64,000 bases of DNA, taken from Streptomyces cucumeris. Its GTDB lineage: Bacteria > Actinomycetota > Actinomycetes > Streptomycetales > Streptomycetaceae. The stretch is taken from NCBI RefSeq assembly GCF_024295805.1, contig NZ_JANCLX010000035.1:1-64000 (forward strand). Reading direction: 5' to 3'. A model generated the notes under the pieces. It was not told the origin of the DNA and made no database searches. It saw only the letters and a program-made list of their open reading frames with translations. The translations under genes and the position numbers were made by a program. Shown piece after piece: positions 26,888 through 37,929 of the stretch; position 1 is the first letter of the stretch, and every line of letters starts with the position of its first letter.

Positions 26888-28186
26888 GTGGTGAAGCTCG
26901 CTCTCCGCTCCGGTCTGCGCTGGAAGGTCAGTCTGGCCATCGCCGCCGTCAGCGCGCTCGTCGCCGTGGCGCTGAGCCTGGTGGTGCACAACGCGGCCCG
27001 GGTCTCCATGCTCGACAACAGCCGCAATGTGATGGACGAGCGGGTGAAGACCGCCCAGCGCTGGTACGAGCAGTCCCGGGTGCTGGGCTTCGGCGCCAAA
27101 CTGGACGACCCCGAACTGCCCGAGCTGCTGAAGAAGGAGGCGTGGCGCGGCCAGCGCGCCACCTATCTGGAGGACTCCGGCACCGGCACCCCCGAGGTGT
27201 GGGCCTCGGTCCCGCTGCGGAACGGCAAGGTGCTGTCCGTGCACACCAAGTTCAAGGACCGGTTCGCCGTCCTGGACGATCTGGACCGGGTGCTGATCCT
27301 GGGCTCGGTCTCGGTGGTGCTGGGCGGGATCGCGCTCGGGGTGCTCATCGGCGACCAGCTCTCCCGGCGGCTGCGCAAGGCCGCCACCGCCGCCCGCAAA
27401 CTGGCCGAGGGCGACTCCGAGGTGCGCATCCGGGACGCGATCGGCGGCCGGGTGCGCGATGAGACCGACGACCTCGCCCGCGCCGTCGACGGTATGGCCG
27501 AGGCGCTGCAGGAGCGGCTGGAAGCGGAGCGGCGGGTCACCGCGGATATCGCCCATGAGCTGCGCACCCCGGTCACCGGACTGCTCACCGCCGCCGAGCT
27601 GCTGCCCCCGGGGCGCCCGACCGAGCTGGTCCGGGACCGGGCGCAGGCCATGCGCACCCTGGTCGAGGATGTGCTGGAGGTGGCGCGTCTCGACGGCTTC
27701 GCCGAGCGCGCCGAGCTCCAGGAGATCGAACTGGGCGAGTTCATCTCCCGCCGGGTGCGGGTGGTGGCCCCGGACGCGGAGGTCACCGTATTGCGGGACG
27801 CCCATGTGTCCACCGATCCGCGCCGTCTGGAGCGGATCCTCGGCAATCTCCTGGCCAACGCGGCCCGGCACGGCAGGGCGCCGTTCGAGGTGACCGTGGA
27901 GGGGCGGGTGCTGCGGGTCCGCGACCACGGTCCCGGCTTCCCCGAGTCGCTGCTGAAGGACGGGCCGAGCCGTTTCCGCACCGGCAGCAAGGACCGGGCG
28001 GGCAAGGGGCACGGACTGGGGCTGACCATCGCCGCGGGCCAGGCGCGGGTGCTGGGCGCCCGGCTGACCTTCCGGAACGCGGAGCCGACGGCGGAGGGTG
28101 CGGACGGCGCGGTGGCGGTGCTGTGGCTGCCGGAGTCCGCGCCCACCAACACCGGCAGCTTCCCGGTCATCGAGGTCCCGGACTGA
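26888..28186 (+). CDS. cseC: sensor histidine kinase CseC
   Basis: 432 residues from GTG 26888 (a GTG at 26891 is equally possible), 3 bp after cseB. A TM helix (about 15-35), an extracellular sensor loop (about 36-135), a second TM (about 137-157) and HAMP precede the HisKA domain with DIAHELRTPVTGLL (phospho-His about 221). The ATPase domain has the N box NLLANAARHG, G1 DHGPGFPES and G2 GKGHGLGLTI. It senses envelope damage such as vancomycin or lysozyme treatment in S. coelicolor. Last gene of the operon; a strong terminator follows. Confidence 0.96.
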   Translation: MVKLALRSGLRWKVSLAIAAVSALVAVALSLVVHNAARVSMLDNSRNVMDERVKTAQRWYEQSRVLGFGAKLDDPELPELLKKEAWRGQRATYLEDSGTGTPEVWASVPLRNGKVLSVHTKFKDRFAVLDDLDRVLILGSVSVVLGGIALGVLIGDQLSRRLRKAATAARKLAEGDSEVRIRDAIGGRVRDETDDLARAVDGMAEALQERLEAERRVTADIAHELRTPVTGLLTAAELLPPGRPTELVRDRAQAMRTLVEDVLEVARLDGFAERAELQEIELGEFISRRVRVVAPDAEVTVLRDAHVSTDPRRLERILGNLLANAARHGRAPFEVTVEGRVLRVRDHGPGFPESLLKDGPSRFRTGSKDRAGKGHGLGLTIAAGQARVLGARLTFRNAEPTAEGADGAVAVLWLPESAPTNTGSFPVIEVPD

Positions 28187-28190
28187 CAGC

Positions 28191-28253
28191 GGGCTGCCCG
28201 GCGCCCTCCCCGTCCCGTGGATACGGGTCCGAGGAGATGGCGCCGGGCAGCCC
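28191..28253. terminator. bidirectional terminator between cseC and MFS gene
   Basis: A perfect 15-bp outer stem (28191-28205 with 28239-28253) encloses inner pairs CTCC/GGAG and CCCGT/ACGGG. It starts 4 bp after the cseC stop and ends 21 bp before the stop of the convergent exporter gene, so it can serve both strands. Confidence 0.8.
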
Positions 28254-28274
28254 GGCGGGGGATGCGGATCCGGC

Positions 28275-29989
<1,715 letters not shown>

Positions 29990-30040
29990 AAGCAAGGCCG
30001 CGGCCCGACGGGGGCCCGGACACGGACACAGGAGACGACC

Positions 30041-30634
30041 ATGGGCAGCACAGCGCGCGGAGGCGAGCCGAAGGCGCGCCGGGGAGACACCCGCCAGCGC
30101 ATCCAGGACGTCGCCCTGGAACTCTTCGCCGAGCGCGGCTACGAGAAGACCTCGCTGCGGGAGATCGCCGAGCACCTCGAGGTCACCAAGGCCGCCCTGT
30201 ACTACCACTTCAAGACCAAGGAGGACATCCTCCTCAGCCTCTTCCAGGACCTCGGGCGGCCGCTGGACGAGCTGATCGCCTGGGGCGCGGAGCAGCCCCG
30301 CACCCTGGAGACCAAGCAGGAGCTGCTGCGCCGCTACAGCGCCGCGCTGACCAACGCCGCCCCGCTGTTCCGCTTCATGCAGGAGAACCAGGCGACGGTG
30401 CGCGAGCTGAGCAGCATCGGCCAGCTCTTCAAGGACCGGATGTTCGCGATGTCCGATCTCATCCGGGAGCACGACGCCTCACTGTCGGACCAGGTCCGCT
30501 GTGTGACCGCGCTGTTCAGCATGCACGCGGGGCTGTTCGCCCTGCAGACGATCGAGGGCGACCCCGAGGACAAGCGCAAGGCTGCCCTCGAAGTCGCCCT
30601 CGATCTGGTGACGCAGGCCCATCAGGGTCAGTAG
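30041..30634 (+). CDS. TetR-family repressor of the MFS exporter
   Basis: 197 residues from ATG 30041 (ribosome site AGGAGA at 30029-30034); the open frame to 29897 would run through the operators. The DNA-binding domain (about 20-66) contains [19 protein letters not shown] and the helix-turn-helix end [14 protein letters not shown]. The C-terminal domain has the all-helical pattern of drug-binding TetR proteins. Divergent orientation and the paired palindromes at 29926-29989 indicate local repression of the exporter and of itself. The 3' end overlaps the convergent M23 gene by 7 bp. Confidence 0.93.
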   Translation: MGSTARGGEPKARRGDTRQRIQDVALELFAERGYEKTSLREIAEHLEVTKAALYYHFKTKEDILLSLFQDLGRPLDELIAWGAEQPRTLETKQELLRRYSAALTNAAPLFRFMQENQATVRELSSIGQLFKDRMFAMSDLIREHDASLSDQVRCVTALFSMHAGLFALQTIEGDPEDKRKAALEVALDLVTQAHQGQ

Positions 30635-31317
30635 CGGATGCCACGGTCCTTCATGTAGCGGCCGGTGTCGTAGGCCGAGCCGTAGTCGGGGGTGCTGCGG
30701 CCCTCGAAGTGCAGGTGCGGGCCGGTGGAGTTACCGGTGGAGCCGGAGAGGGCGATCTCCTCGCCGGTCTTCACGGTCTCGCCGATCCAGGCACGGATGT
30801 CCGACAGGTGGGCGTACTGGGTGTAGCTGCCGTCGTCGTGCTTGATCACGATGGCGTTGCCGTACGCCGGACCGTCGCCGCCGCCGTTGGGGCCCGCCTT
30901 GACGACCACACCGTCGTGGACGGCGCGCACCGAGGTGCCGGTCGGCACGACGAAGTCCTGGCCGCTGTGGTTGTTGGTCCACAGGGCGCCCGCGCGGCCG
31001 AAGGTGGCGCCGAGCGTGTACTTGGCGACCGGGGTCACCCACGTGTCCTCGGCGGCCTTGGCCGCGGTGACCTTGGTGGCCGCCGCCTTCTCGGCGGTGA
31101 CGGCCTTCTCCACGGCGGCGGCCTGAGCCTTCACCGAGGCCCCGAGGGAGGCGGCGGAGCTCACCGTCAGGGTGTCGGTGCTCTTGGCGGCTTCGGCGGC
31201 GAGCGCCGCTCCGGCGCCGAGCGCGACCGAGGCGCTCACGCCCGCGGCGACGACGGCGACGCGGGCGCGACGGCCGGAGAGGAGAGAGGAACGGCGGAAT
31301 ATGGCACGCGGCGACAT
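30628..31317 (-). CDS. secreted M23-family peptidoglycan peptidase
   Basis: 229 residues. An Arg-rich start and hydrophobic stretch (about 18-41, ending GAALAAEA) form an export signal. An Ala/Lys/Thr-rich helical segment (about 45-95) could be a coiled coil. The LytM/M23 domain (about 100-225) has the zinc ligands in NNHSGQDFV (His, Asp) and HLHFE (second His), with [12 protein letters not shown] complete. It should cleave peptide cross-links in the wall. Small M23 proteins like this are common in Streptomyces and often under SigE or c-di-AMP control; I saw neither a SigE promoter nor a ydaO riboswitch here. Confidence 0.93.
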   Translation of the reverse strand: MSPRAIFRRSSLLSGRRARVAVVAAGVSASVALGAGAALAAEAAKSTDTLTVSSAASLGASVKAQAAAVEKAVTAEKAAATKVTAAKAAEDTWVTPVAKYTLGATFGRAGALWTNNHSGQDFVVPTGTSVRAVHDGVVVKAGPNGGGDGPAYGNAIVIKHDDGSYTQYAHLSDIRAWIGETVKTGEEIALSGSTGNSTGPHLHFEGRSTPDYGSAYDTGRYMKDRGIRY

Positions 31318-31739
31318 AGAGAAACGACCTCCAGAACGTCAGGGGTACCGGCTGGGGGCCGGAACAGACGCTCCTTGGTATCCCGTCACCGCGATTCCGC
31401 CAAGATAAGTCTCTACTAAGGAGACCAGTAGCGGTTTAAGGGTCAAGATTCCTTCCCCGATCACCTTGCAAGCCGGTTAAAGAGGTCGCAAAAACAGGTC
31501 TGAGCTGGGGATTCACAGCAAGTTGATCAATGGGTGAAAACTTGACCGCCCGCTATGCGACCTCACCCCTAATTCCCGTAGTAGGCCCGTAGTGGGCTGT
31601 GCCGCATATCACCGGGCCATAAGATCGAATTCCCTTCCGGCGGGACTTACGGCCGTCCGTTTCAGGACCAAGGCCCCGCCCGCCGGCGGCCCCCGGAAAT
31701 CCGTTCGCCACCCCGGTCCGCAGCCGCTACCGTCCGGCC
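31318..31739. other. long divergent intergenic region, no gene seen
   Basis: The 422-bp gap between the M23 peptidase and the methyltransferase is comparatively AT-rich at 31380-31560. It holds a palindrome TTGATCAA (31523-31530) flanked by inverted CAAGTT/AACTTG (31519-31524, 31539-31544), a weak hairpin GTCTC/GAGAC (31409-31413, 31421-31425) and a near-duplicate CCCGTAGTAGG/CCCGTAGTGGG at about 31576-31597. It probably contains the peptidase promoter and a long leader. I cannot place -10/-35 elements or a known riboswitch. Confidence 0.5.
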
Positions 31740-32570
31740 ATGACCACCGCCGACAACGCCCCCGACTGGCTGACGCGCAACCGGGAGAACTGGGACGACC
31801 GGGTCGCGGTCCACGCCGCCAGCGACTTCTACGATCTGGCCGGGTTCCGCGCGGGAGCCTCCACCCTGCGCCCCTTCGAACCGGCGGAGCTCGGTGAGGT
31901 ACGGGGCAGACGGCTGGCCCACCTCCAGTGCCATATGGGACAGGACACCCTCTCCTGGGCCCGCCGCGGCGCGGAGGTGACCGGCCTGGACTTCTCCGAG
32001 CCCGCCGTGCGCACCGCGCGCGGTCTGGCCGGGGACATCGGCCTCGCCGACCGGGCCCGGTTCGTCGTCTCGGATGTGTACGCGGCCGTCGAGGCCCTCG
32101 GCGGGGCGCGGTTCGACATCGTCTACACCGGACGCGGCTCCCTGGTCTGGCTGCCCGACCTGGTCCGCTGGGCGCGGGTGGTGTCCGAGCTGCTGGTGGA
32201 CGGGGGCGCGCTGTACCTCGTGGAGTTCCACCCGCTGACCGACACCCTCGACGACGACGGCACCCGCGTCGTCGAGGACTACTTCCAGCCCGGGGCCGAG
32301 ACCTTCGACTCCCCGCACACCTACACCGACGGTCCGCCGCTCACCCGGACCGTCTCCGTGCAGTGGCTGCATCCGCTGGGCGAGGTGGTGACCGCCCTGG
32401 CCGGGGCGGGACTGCGGATCGAGTTCCTGCACGAGCACCCGACCACGGCGTTCCAGCGCTATCCGGCGCTGGAGCGCGACGAGACACGCGGGTACGCGTT
32501 CCCCGAAGGGCATCCGCGGATTCCGCTGATGTACTCGCTCCGCGCGGTGAAGGGCGGCGGCGGCCGCTGA
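31740..32570 (+). CDS. class I SAM-dependent methyltransferase
   Basis: 276 residues. The Rossmann-fold cofactor site appears as LAHLQCHMGQDTLSWA (motif I in place of the usual GCGxG), followed by GAEVTGLDFSEPAV (acidic loop) and DIVYTGRGSLVWLPD (motif IV region). The altered motif I LQCHMGQDT is typical of a subgroup of actinobacterial methyltransferases. The substrate is unknown and no pathway genes are adjacent. No clear ribosome site is seen near ATG 31740. Confidence 0.85.
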   Translation: MTTADNAPDWLTRNRENWDDRVAVHAASDFYDLAGFRAGASTLRPFEPAELGEVRGRRLAHLQCHMGQDTLSWARRGAEVTGLDFSEPAVRTARGLAGDIGLADRARFVVSDVYAAVEALGGARFDIVYTGRGSLVWLPDLVRWARVVSELLVDGGALYLVEFHPLTDTLDDDGTRVVEDYFQPGAETFDSPHTYTDGPPLTRTVSVQWLHPLGEVVTALAGAGLRIEFLHEHPTTAFQRYPALERDETRGYAFPEGHPRIPLMYSLRAVKGGGGR

Positions 32571-32686
32571 CCGGACCGGCGGCGGCGGCTGCCGTATGAC
32601 CGGTTCGGCCCACCCGTAATGCCTGGGCTGTTGGGAGTTGAGAACATTATCCCGATTCGCTGCACCCAGAACGAGGAGAGCCGGTC

Positions 32687-32947
32687 ATGTCGAAGCGACT
32701 GCATGTGGGCAACCTGAGCTACCAGGTGACGAAGGACGACTTGGCGACCCTGTTCGGGCAGATCGGCGAGGTGCTGGACGCCACCGTCATCACCGACCGG
32801 GAGAGCGGCCGCTCCCGCGGGTTCGGCTTCGTGGAAATGGAGGACATGGCGGCCGAGAAGGCTATGTCCCAGCTCGACGGGCAGGAGATGAACGGGCGGA
32901 CGGTGACGGTGACCGAGGCCCGCGCCGTCTCGCGCGGTGGACGGTGA
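32687..32947 (+). CDS. single-RRM RNA-binding protein
   Basis: 86 residues that are almost entirely one RNA recognition motif. RNP2 is LHVGNL (5-10) and RNP1 is RGFGFVEM (44-51). RNP1 keeps Phe46 and Phe48 for base stacking; RNP2 has His6 where an aromatic residue is usual. A short Arg/Gly tail (SRGGR) ends the protein. The ribosome site GAGGAG lies 8 nt before ATG 32687. Small RRM proteins are well known in cyanobacteria, where they bind RNA under cold stress; in actinobacteria they are uncommon. Its RNA targets are unknown. Monocistronic by spacing. Confidence 0.92.
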   Translation: MSKRLHVGNLSYQVTKDDLATLFGQIGEVLDATVITDRESGRSRGFGFVEMEDMAAEKAMSQLDGQEMNGRTVTVTEARAVSRGGR

Positions 32948-32995
32948 GCGTGCCGTTCGCCACGTATCACCGCTAGGACTTGCAAGGGGTGCAGT

Positions 32996-34396
32996 ATGCC
33001 GTGGTGGGATGGTCCGATGCGATCCCCCACACGCATATCTCCACCCCGTCCCCGGAATTCTCACACCGATGTAACCAGCACGGATTTGAACGACACCGCA
33101 TACCTCCCCGCGTACGACGACACGTACGACAGCGCCCATGACTTCGCGCGCATCGGCGCGCAGCACCCGGCCCAGGACGCCGCCCCAGCGCCCGACCCGG
33201 CCGTCTACAGCAACCCGTATGAGGAACTGGCCGAGTTGGCCGACCCGTACGACCCGGACGACCCGCTCGGTCTCGGGCTGAAGGCCGATGACGAGGACGG
33301 CGCCGACGGCGAGGGCACCGCGGACGAGCCGTGGACACCGCCCAACCACCGCCGCCGCTCCCGGCGCGCCCGCAACCGCTTCGCGGCCGTGCCGATCGCG
33401 GCGAAGCTGGTGATCGGCGCCCTGGTGGCAACCGCTCTGCTGCTGCTGGCCGACCGCTGCGCCGTGATGTACGCGGAGAAGAAGGCCGAGGAACAGCTCC
33501 AGAAGAAGATGGGGCTGGCCACCGCGCCGAACGTGACCATCCACGGCTTCCCGTTCCTCACCCAGGTGTGGGACAAGCATCTGGACCGGGTCGATGTCAC
33601 GGTGCCCGATGTGGCGGCCGACCGGGTCTCGCTCGCCGAAGTGAGCGCCAGGGCCGAGGACATCACCCTCACCGGCGATCTGCCCAGCTCCATCCACGGC
33701 GCCGTGGCGGGCCAGATGAAGGGCGATGTGCTGCTGGCCTTCGAGGACCTCAACCGTGAACTGGGCGCCTCCCAGGTGAAGTTCCGGGCCACCGGCCCCG
33801 AGTCGGTGCGCGCCGACGGCAAACTCCCGGTCGCCGGACAGCAGGTGACCATGCACGCCATGGCGAAGATCCGCCGTGACGGGGACCGCGGGATCTCCAC
33901 GAGCGTCAGCGGAATGCGCCTGGACATGCCCGGGGTCGCCACCTACCGCCCCGGCCGCGACGAGGGACTGCGGCTGCACCGCAAGACCGCGGAGCGGATC
34001 AGCCGGGACGCCGAGAAGGCCAAGGCGCTGCTGACGGTGGGATCCGTGGCGCGGCAGCTCGGGGTGGAGCCGGAGTCCGCGGGACGGTCGCTCCCGGAGA
34101 ACGAGCGGGTGGAGCGGATCACCAATTCGCCGAAGTTCATCCCGGCGCTGATGAAGGTCAACTTCGTCGATCTGGTGGCCGAACACCCGCAGTTGGTCAA
34201 GAAGCTGGGGATCAACCCGGCGGTGGCCTCCGCACTGACCAAGCTGAAGGTGCCGGAGCTGTCGGAGAAGCTGTCGCTCTCCTTCCAGATGCCGAAGAAG
34301 GCCAAGGGCATCCACATCCAGAACATCCATGTGAAGCCGGAAGGCATCGTGGCCGACCTGGTCGGCACCGAACTGCACCTGGGCAAGACCCGCTGA
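32996..34396 (+). CDS. LmeA-like phospholipid-binding protein (DUF2993)
   Basis: 466 residues from ATG 32996; ATG 33017 is an alternative. An acidic, Asp/Ala/Pro-rich cytoplasmic region (about 25-115) precedes one TM helix (about 138-158, AKLVIGALVATALLLLADR). The extracytoplasmic DUF2993 domain starts with the family phrase MGLATAPNVTIHGFPFLTQV and continues to the C-terminus with VDVTVPDV and LEGDL-like strands. Mycobacterial LmeA binds phosphatidylinositides and affects lipomannan length. The long acidic N-terminus is unusual for the family. A second DUF2993 gene lies at 46712. It ends just before the HK terminator hairpin. Confidence 0.85.
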   Translation: MPWWDGPMRSPTRISPPRPRNSHTDVTSTDLNDTAYLPAYDDTYDSAHDFARIGAQHPAQDAAPAPDPAVYSNPYEELAELADPYDPDDPLGLGLKADDEDGADGEGTADEPWTPPNHRRRSRRARNRFAAVPIAAKLVIGALVATALLLLADRCAVMYAEKKAEEQLQKKMGLATAPNVTIHGFPFLTQVWDKHLDRVDVTVPDVAADRVSLAEVSARAEDITLTGDLPSSIHGAVAGQMKGDVLLAFEDLNRELGASQVKFRATGPESVRADGKLPVAGQQVTMHAMAKIRRDGDRGISTSVSGMRLDMPGVATYRPGRDEGLRLHRKTAERISRDAEKAKALLTVGSVARQLGVEPESAGRSLPENERVERITNSPKFIPALMKVNFVDLVAEHPQLVKKLGINPAVASALTKLKVPELSEKLSLSFQMPKKAKGIHIQNIHVKPEGIVADLVGTELHLGKTR

Positions 34397-34401
34397 GAGC
34401 C

Positions 34402-35832
34402 TCAGCCCGACGGCCCCGCCTCCCCGGGCGGGGCCGTCGGCGCTCCCGGGAGCCGGATCCAGGCGACGGTGCCGCCGCCCGCCGCGGGCCGCAGCCCCAC
34501 CTCGCCGCCGGACCGCTGGACGGCACGGGCCACGATCGACAGCCCCAGACCGGAGCCGGGGAGGCTGCGGGCGGACGGGGAACGCCAGAACCGCTCGAAG
34601 ACATGCGGCAGTTCATCGTCCGCGACACCCGGCCCCCGGTCCCGTACGGTCAGCTCCCCGCCGCTGAGCGCGACATCGACCGCACCCCCCGCAGGGCTGA
34701 ACTTCACGGCGTTGTCCAGGAGGTTGACCAACGCCCGCTCCAGGGCCGCCGGTTCCCCGCGGACGTACCAGGGGTCCAGCGCCGCGTCGACGGTCAGCCC
34801 CACCCCGCGCAGCCGGGCCCGCTCCACCGCGGCCAGCGCCACCTCGTGCAGCGCGACCACCTGGAGTGGTCCGCTGCCGGGCAGCGCGTCCGGCCGGGCC
34901 AGCTCCTGGAGATCGCCGATCAGCGCGGCCAATTCGGTGACCTGCGCCTTCACGCTCGCCATCAGCGCGTCCCGGTCGGCGGGCGGCAGTGCGCGGCCGG
35001 TCTGCTCGCTGCGCACCAGCAGCTCCACATTGGTGCGCAGCGAGGTGAGCGGGGTGCGCAGCTCATGTCCGGCGTCCGCGATGAGCTGCTGCTGGCGGTC
35101 GCGTGAGGAGGCCAGAGCGGCCGCCATGGCGTTGAAGGACCGGGACAGCCGGGCGATCTCGTCGTCGCCCTCGGCCGGGATGCGCACCGCCAGGTCCTCG
35201 GTGCGGGCCACATGCTCGACCGTCTCCGCCAGCCGGTCCACCGGTTTGAGCCCGGTACGGGCGATCCACAGCCCCGCCGCCCCGGCGCCGAGCACACCGA
35301 CACCCGCGACCACCAGCATCACCAGGGCGAGGGTGCCCAGCGGTTCGGTGACCTCGCTCAGCGGCCGGGAGACGGACACCGTCAACGGCGGGATACCGCC
35401 CTGCGATGAGGTGACGAAGGTGTACACCCGCATCCGGGTGCCGTCCGCCGCCCTGCCGTCGTGGGTGACGTCGTTGAGCCGCCCCCGGGCCACCGCGATG
35501 TCGTCCCCGGTCACCTTCACGGCGCGGGAGCCACGGGCGACGCACCGGTCCCCGTCGGAGAGCACGAGCTGTACGTCGGACGCGCCGGGCCGGGATCCGG
35601 CGCCCGGCTGGGACTGGGGCGAGCAGGTGCTCTGCGCCTCCACCAGATCGCGGACGTAGACGCCGGAGACATCGTGGAGCTTGTCGTCCAGCGCGCCCGT
35701 GAGCTGCTCCCGGGTGACGAACCAGCAGGCGAACGCGGACAGCGCCACCGCGACCGCCACCGCGACCGCGGTCAGCAGCGCCAGCCGGGAGCGCAGCGGC
35801 AGCCGTGCGCGCAGCGGACCGCCCCCGGTCAC
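34402..35832 (-). CDS. sensor histidine kinase, MprB-like
   Basis: 476 residues. TM1 (about 14-35), an extracytoplasmic sensor loop with two Cys (TCSPQ, DRCVARG), TM2 (about 165-190, [20 protein letters not shown]) and HAMP precede HisKA with [13 protein letters not shown] (phospho-His about 258). The ATPase domain carries [17 protein letters not shown] and GSGLGLSI. It overlaps the response regulator gene by 4 bp (ATGA), so they form a pair. Together with the upstream HtrA-like protease, the order matches the mycobacterial MprAB-PepD envelope/secretion stress locus. The last codons form part of a terminator hairpin. Confidence 0.93.
   Translation of the reverse strand: MTGGGPLRARLPLRSRLALLTAVAVAVAVALSAFACWFVTREQLTGALDDKLHDVSGVYVRDLVEAQSTCSPQSQPGAGSRPGASDVQLVLSDGDRCVARGSRAVKVTGDDIAVARGRLNDVTHDGRAADGTRMRVYTFVTSSQGGIPPLTVSVSRPLSEVTEPLGTLALVMLVVAGVGVLGAGAAGLWIARTGLKPVDRLAETVEHVARTEDLAVRIPAEGDDEIARLSRSFNAMAAALASSRDRQQQLIADAGHELRTPLTSLRTNVELLVRSEQTGRALPPADRDALMASVKAQVTELAALIGDLQELARPDALPGSGPLQVVALHEVALAAVERARLRGVGLTVDAALDPWYVRGEPAALERALVNLLDNAVKFSPAGGAVDVALSGGELTVRDRGPGVADDELPHVFERFWRSPSARSLPGSGLGLSIVARAVQRSGGEVGLRPAAGGGTVAWIRLPGAPTAPPGEAGPSG
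34407..34440. terminator. terminator hairpin overlapping the kinase 3' end
   Basis: A perfect 14-bp stem (34407-34420 with 34427-34440) lies 11 bp after the DUF2993 stop and inside the last codons of the opposite-strand histidine kinase gene, where it encodes the Gly/Ala/Pro-rich end. It can terminate the rightward transcript. Confidence 0.7.
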
Positions 35833-36569
35833 GAGGGATCGCCGTCCCCGGGGCGCAGGACGTAGCCGACTCCGCGGACGGTGTGCACCAGCCGCGGTTC
35901 ACCGCCCGCCTCCGTCTTGCGGCGCAGGTACATCACGTACACATCGAGCGAGTTGGACGAGGGCTCGAAGTCGAAGCCCCACACCGCCTTGAGGATCTGC
36001 TCACGGGTGAGCACCTGGCGGGGGTGGGCGAGGAACATCTCCAGCAGGGTGAACTCGGTCCGGGTCAGCTCCACCCGCCGCGCGCCGCGCGTCACCTCGC
36101 GGGTGGCCAGGTCCATCCGCAGGTCGCCGAAGGTGAGCGCGTCGTCCTCGGTGACCGCCTCGTGCGCGGCCGCGGCGTAGGAGCTGCGGCGCAGCAGGGC
36201 ACGGATCCGGGCGAGCAGCTCATCGAGTTCGAAGGGTTTGACGAGGTAGTCGTCGGCGCCCGCGTCCAGCCCGGTGACCCGGTCGCCGACGGTGTCCCGC
36301 GCGGTGAGCATCAGCACCGGGACGGTCACCCCGGACGCGCGCAGCCGCCGGGCGGCCGTCAGCCCGTCCATCCGGGGCATCAGCACATCGAGGACGATCA
36401 GCTCGGGGGCCCAGCTCGCGGCCTTCTCCAGCGCGTCCAGACCGTCGACGGCGACCTCGGTCGTGTAGCCCTCGAAGACCAGACTGCGGCGCAGGGCTTC
36501 GCGGACGGCCGGCTCGTCGTCGACGATCAGGATGCGGGCGGGCTGATCGCCCTGGTCGGCGGGGGTCAT
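35829..36569 (-). CDS. response regulator, MprA-like
   Basis: 246-residue OmpR-family regulator. The receiver (about 12-125) has DDEP, phospho-acceptor Asp in [13 protein letters not shown] (about 62), Thr in LTAR and Lys in LVKPF. The winged helix (about 150-240) includes [22 protein letters not shown] (recognition part split) and [10 protein letters not shown]. It is coupled by a 4-bp overlap to the kinase gene downstream. The likely target is the adjacent HtrA-like protease gene, by analogy with MprA-pepD. Confidence 0.93.
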   Translation of the reverse strand: MTPADQGDQPARILIVDDEPAVREALRRSLVFEGYTTEVAVDGLDALEKAASWAPELIVLDVLMPRMDGLTAARRLRASGVTVPVLMLTARDTVGDRVTGLDAGADDYLVKPFELDELLARIRALLRRSSYAAAAHEAVTEDDALTFGDLRMDLATREVTRGARRVELTRTEFTLLEMFLAHPRQVLTREQILKAVWGFDFEPSSNSLDVYVMYLRRKTEAGGEPRLVHTVRGVGYVLRPGDGDPS

Positions 36570-36688
36570 GGGCCGGTTTCCTCACAGATGACGGTGGGGC
36601 GGTGCGCCCCGCCGGCGGGGCCGCTCCGCCCCGGACGGTGGCGGGCGTCGCTGCCAGCCTCGCACGGCGGGCGCCGCGGCGGCGGTGG

Positions 36689-37792
36689 TCAGGAGTCGGT
36701 GCCGCCGTCGCGCAGGGTGTCGAGATCGGCCTTGAGGGTGTTGACCGGGATGGAGAAGCCGAGGCCTACGCTGCCCGCGGAGCCGCCGGAGGCACGCTCC
36801 GAAGCCGATGAGTACATCGCCGAGTTGATGCCGATGACCTGGCCCTTCATATTGATCAGGGCACCGCCGGAGTTGCCGGGGTTGAGCGAGGCATCGGTCT
36901 GGATGGCCTTGTAGGAGGTGGTGGAGGAGCCGACGTCGCCGTTGTACTCGCCGCCGCCGAACTCGAAGGGCCACCGGCCGCCGTCCCCTCCCCGGCCCTG
37001 GTCCTGGCCCTCCCCCGTGGAGACGGTGACCTTGCGGTCGAGCGCGGAGACGATGCCGCTGGTGACGGTGCCGGTCAGCCCCTCGGGCGAGCCGATGGCC
37101 ACCACCTGGTCGCCCACCTGGACCTTGCTGGAGTCGCCGAGGGTGGCGGGCTTGAGCCCGTCGGCGTCCTTCACCTTGATCAGCGCGAGGTCCTTGCCGC
37201 TGTCGGTGCCGATGACCGACGCGCTCCTGGTGCTGCCGTCCGGTGCGGACACCTTGACCGAGTCCGCGCCGGAGATCACATGGTTGTTGGTGATGATCTC
37301 GCCGTCCCGGGTGAGCACCACACCGGAGCCGGTGGACTTGCCGGCCGTCGAGGAGGCGCTGATCTCGACGATGCTCGGGCTCACCGCCGCGGCCACCGCC
37401 GAGACCCCGCTGTCGCCGCCGGAGCCGGTGTTGACGACCGGGGTGGAGATCTCGGTGGCGGGCTTGTCCGCGGCCCGGACGACCAGCGCCGACGCCCCGC
37501 CGCCGACCAGCGCGGCGGCCACCGCCACCGCCGCGATCAGCGCCAGGGAGCGCGGTGCGCGGCGCCGGGCGCGACGGCCGCCGGACGGCGGACCGTCCGG
37601 GAGGGCGGCGGTGGTGCCCCCGCCGCCGTCCGCACCGCCCGCCCCGCCCGGACCCGGCCACACGGTGGCCCCGGAGGGCGTGATGACCGGCTGCGCGGGC
37701 GGGTACGCGGGCGGCACCGGGTGGCCCGGCGTCCCGCCGTAGGAGAAGGGCTGGGGCTCGTCGTCGCGGCTGTGGCGCATGCTGTCCGTCAT
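36689..37792 (-). CDS. membrane-anchored trypsin-like serine protease (HtrA-like)
   Basis: 367 residues. A Gly/Pro-rich cytoplasmic region (about 10-75) and a TM helix (about 80-102, SLALIAAVAVAAALVGGGAS) precede the protease domain. The triad is His in TNNHVISG, Asp in KDLALIKV and Ser in NPGNSGGALIN. A Gly/Arg-rich insertion (GEGQDQGRGGDGGRWP) interrupts the domain around residue 255. Unlike typical HtrA/DegP proteins, no PDZ domain follows; the protein stops about 60 residues after the active-site Ser. It probably removes misfolded exported proteins. It lies 119 bp upstream of the response regulator gene in the same direction. Confidence 0.9.
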   Translation of the reverse strand: MTDSMRHSRDDEPQPFSYGGTPGHPVPPAYPPAQPVITPSGATVWPGPGGAGGADGGGGTTAALPDGPPSGGRRARRRAPRSLALIAAVAVAAALVGGGASALVVRAADKPATEISTPVVNTGSGGDSGVSAVAAAVSPSIVEISASSTAGKSTGSGVVLTRDGEIITNNHVISGADSVKVSAPDGSTRSASVIGTDSGKDLALIKVKDADGLKPATLGDSSKVQVGDQVVAIGSPEGLTGTVTSGIVSALDRKVTVSTGEGQDQGRGGDGGRWPFEFGGGEYNGDVGSSTTSYKAIQTDASLNPGNSGGALINMKGQVIGINSAMYSSASERASGGSAGSVGLGFSIPVNTLKADLDTLRDGGTDS

Positions 37793-37929
37793 GGTTCGAC
37801 GGTGTCTCGGCCGGATGAGAACAGCGTGAGGAGCCGCTGAGAAGCCCGGCAGAAACCGGTATGCCCGGGATAAGGAGGCCGGTCCCGGCCGTCACGACCG
37901 CCCGGCCGCGGGCCCGTTCCGGCTCGGGG

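Noticed and set aside
30628-31317. SigE-dependent promoter for the M23 peptidase
   Set aside because: GGAAT and CGTCT are present upstream, but the 23-bp spacing is far too long for a SigE promoter.
31318-31600. Possible ydaO (c-di-AMP) riboswitch upstream of the M23 peptidase
   Set aside because: Some Streptomyces wall hydrolase genes have it and disA is present, but the conserved GGGGACCCA and GGGTGAAT-type cores are not found on the minus strand.
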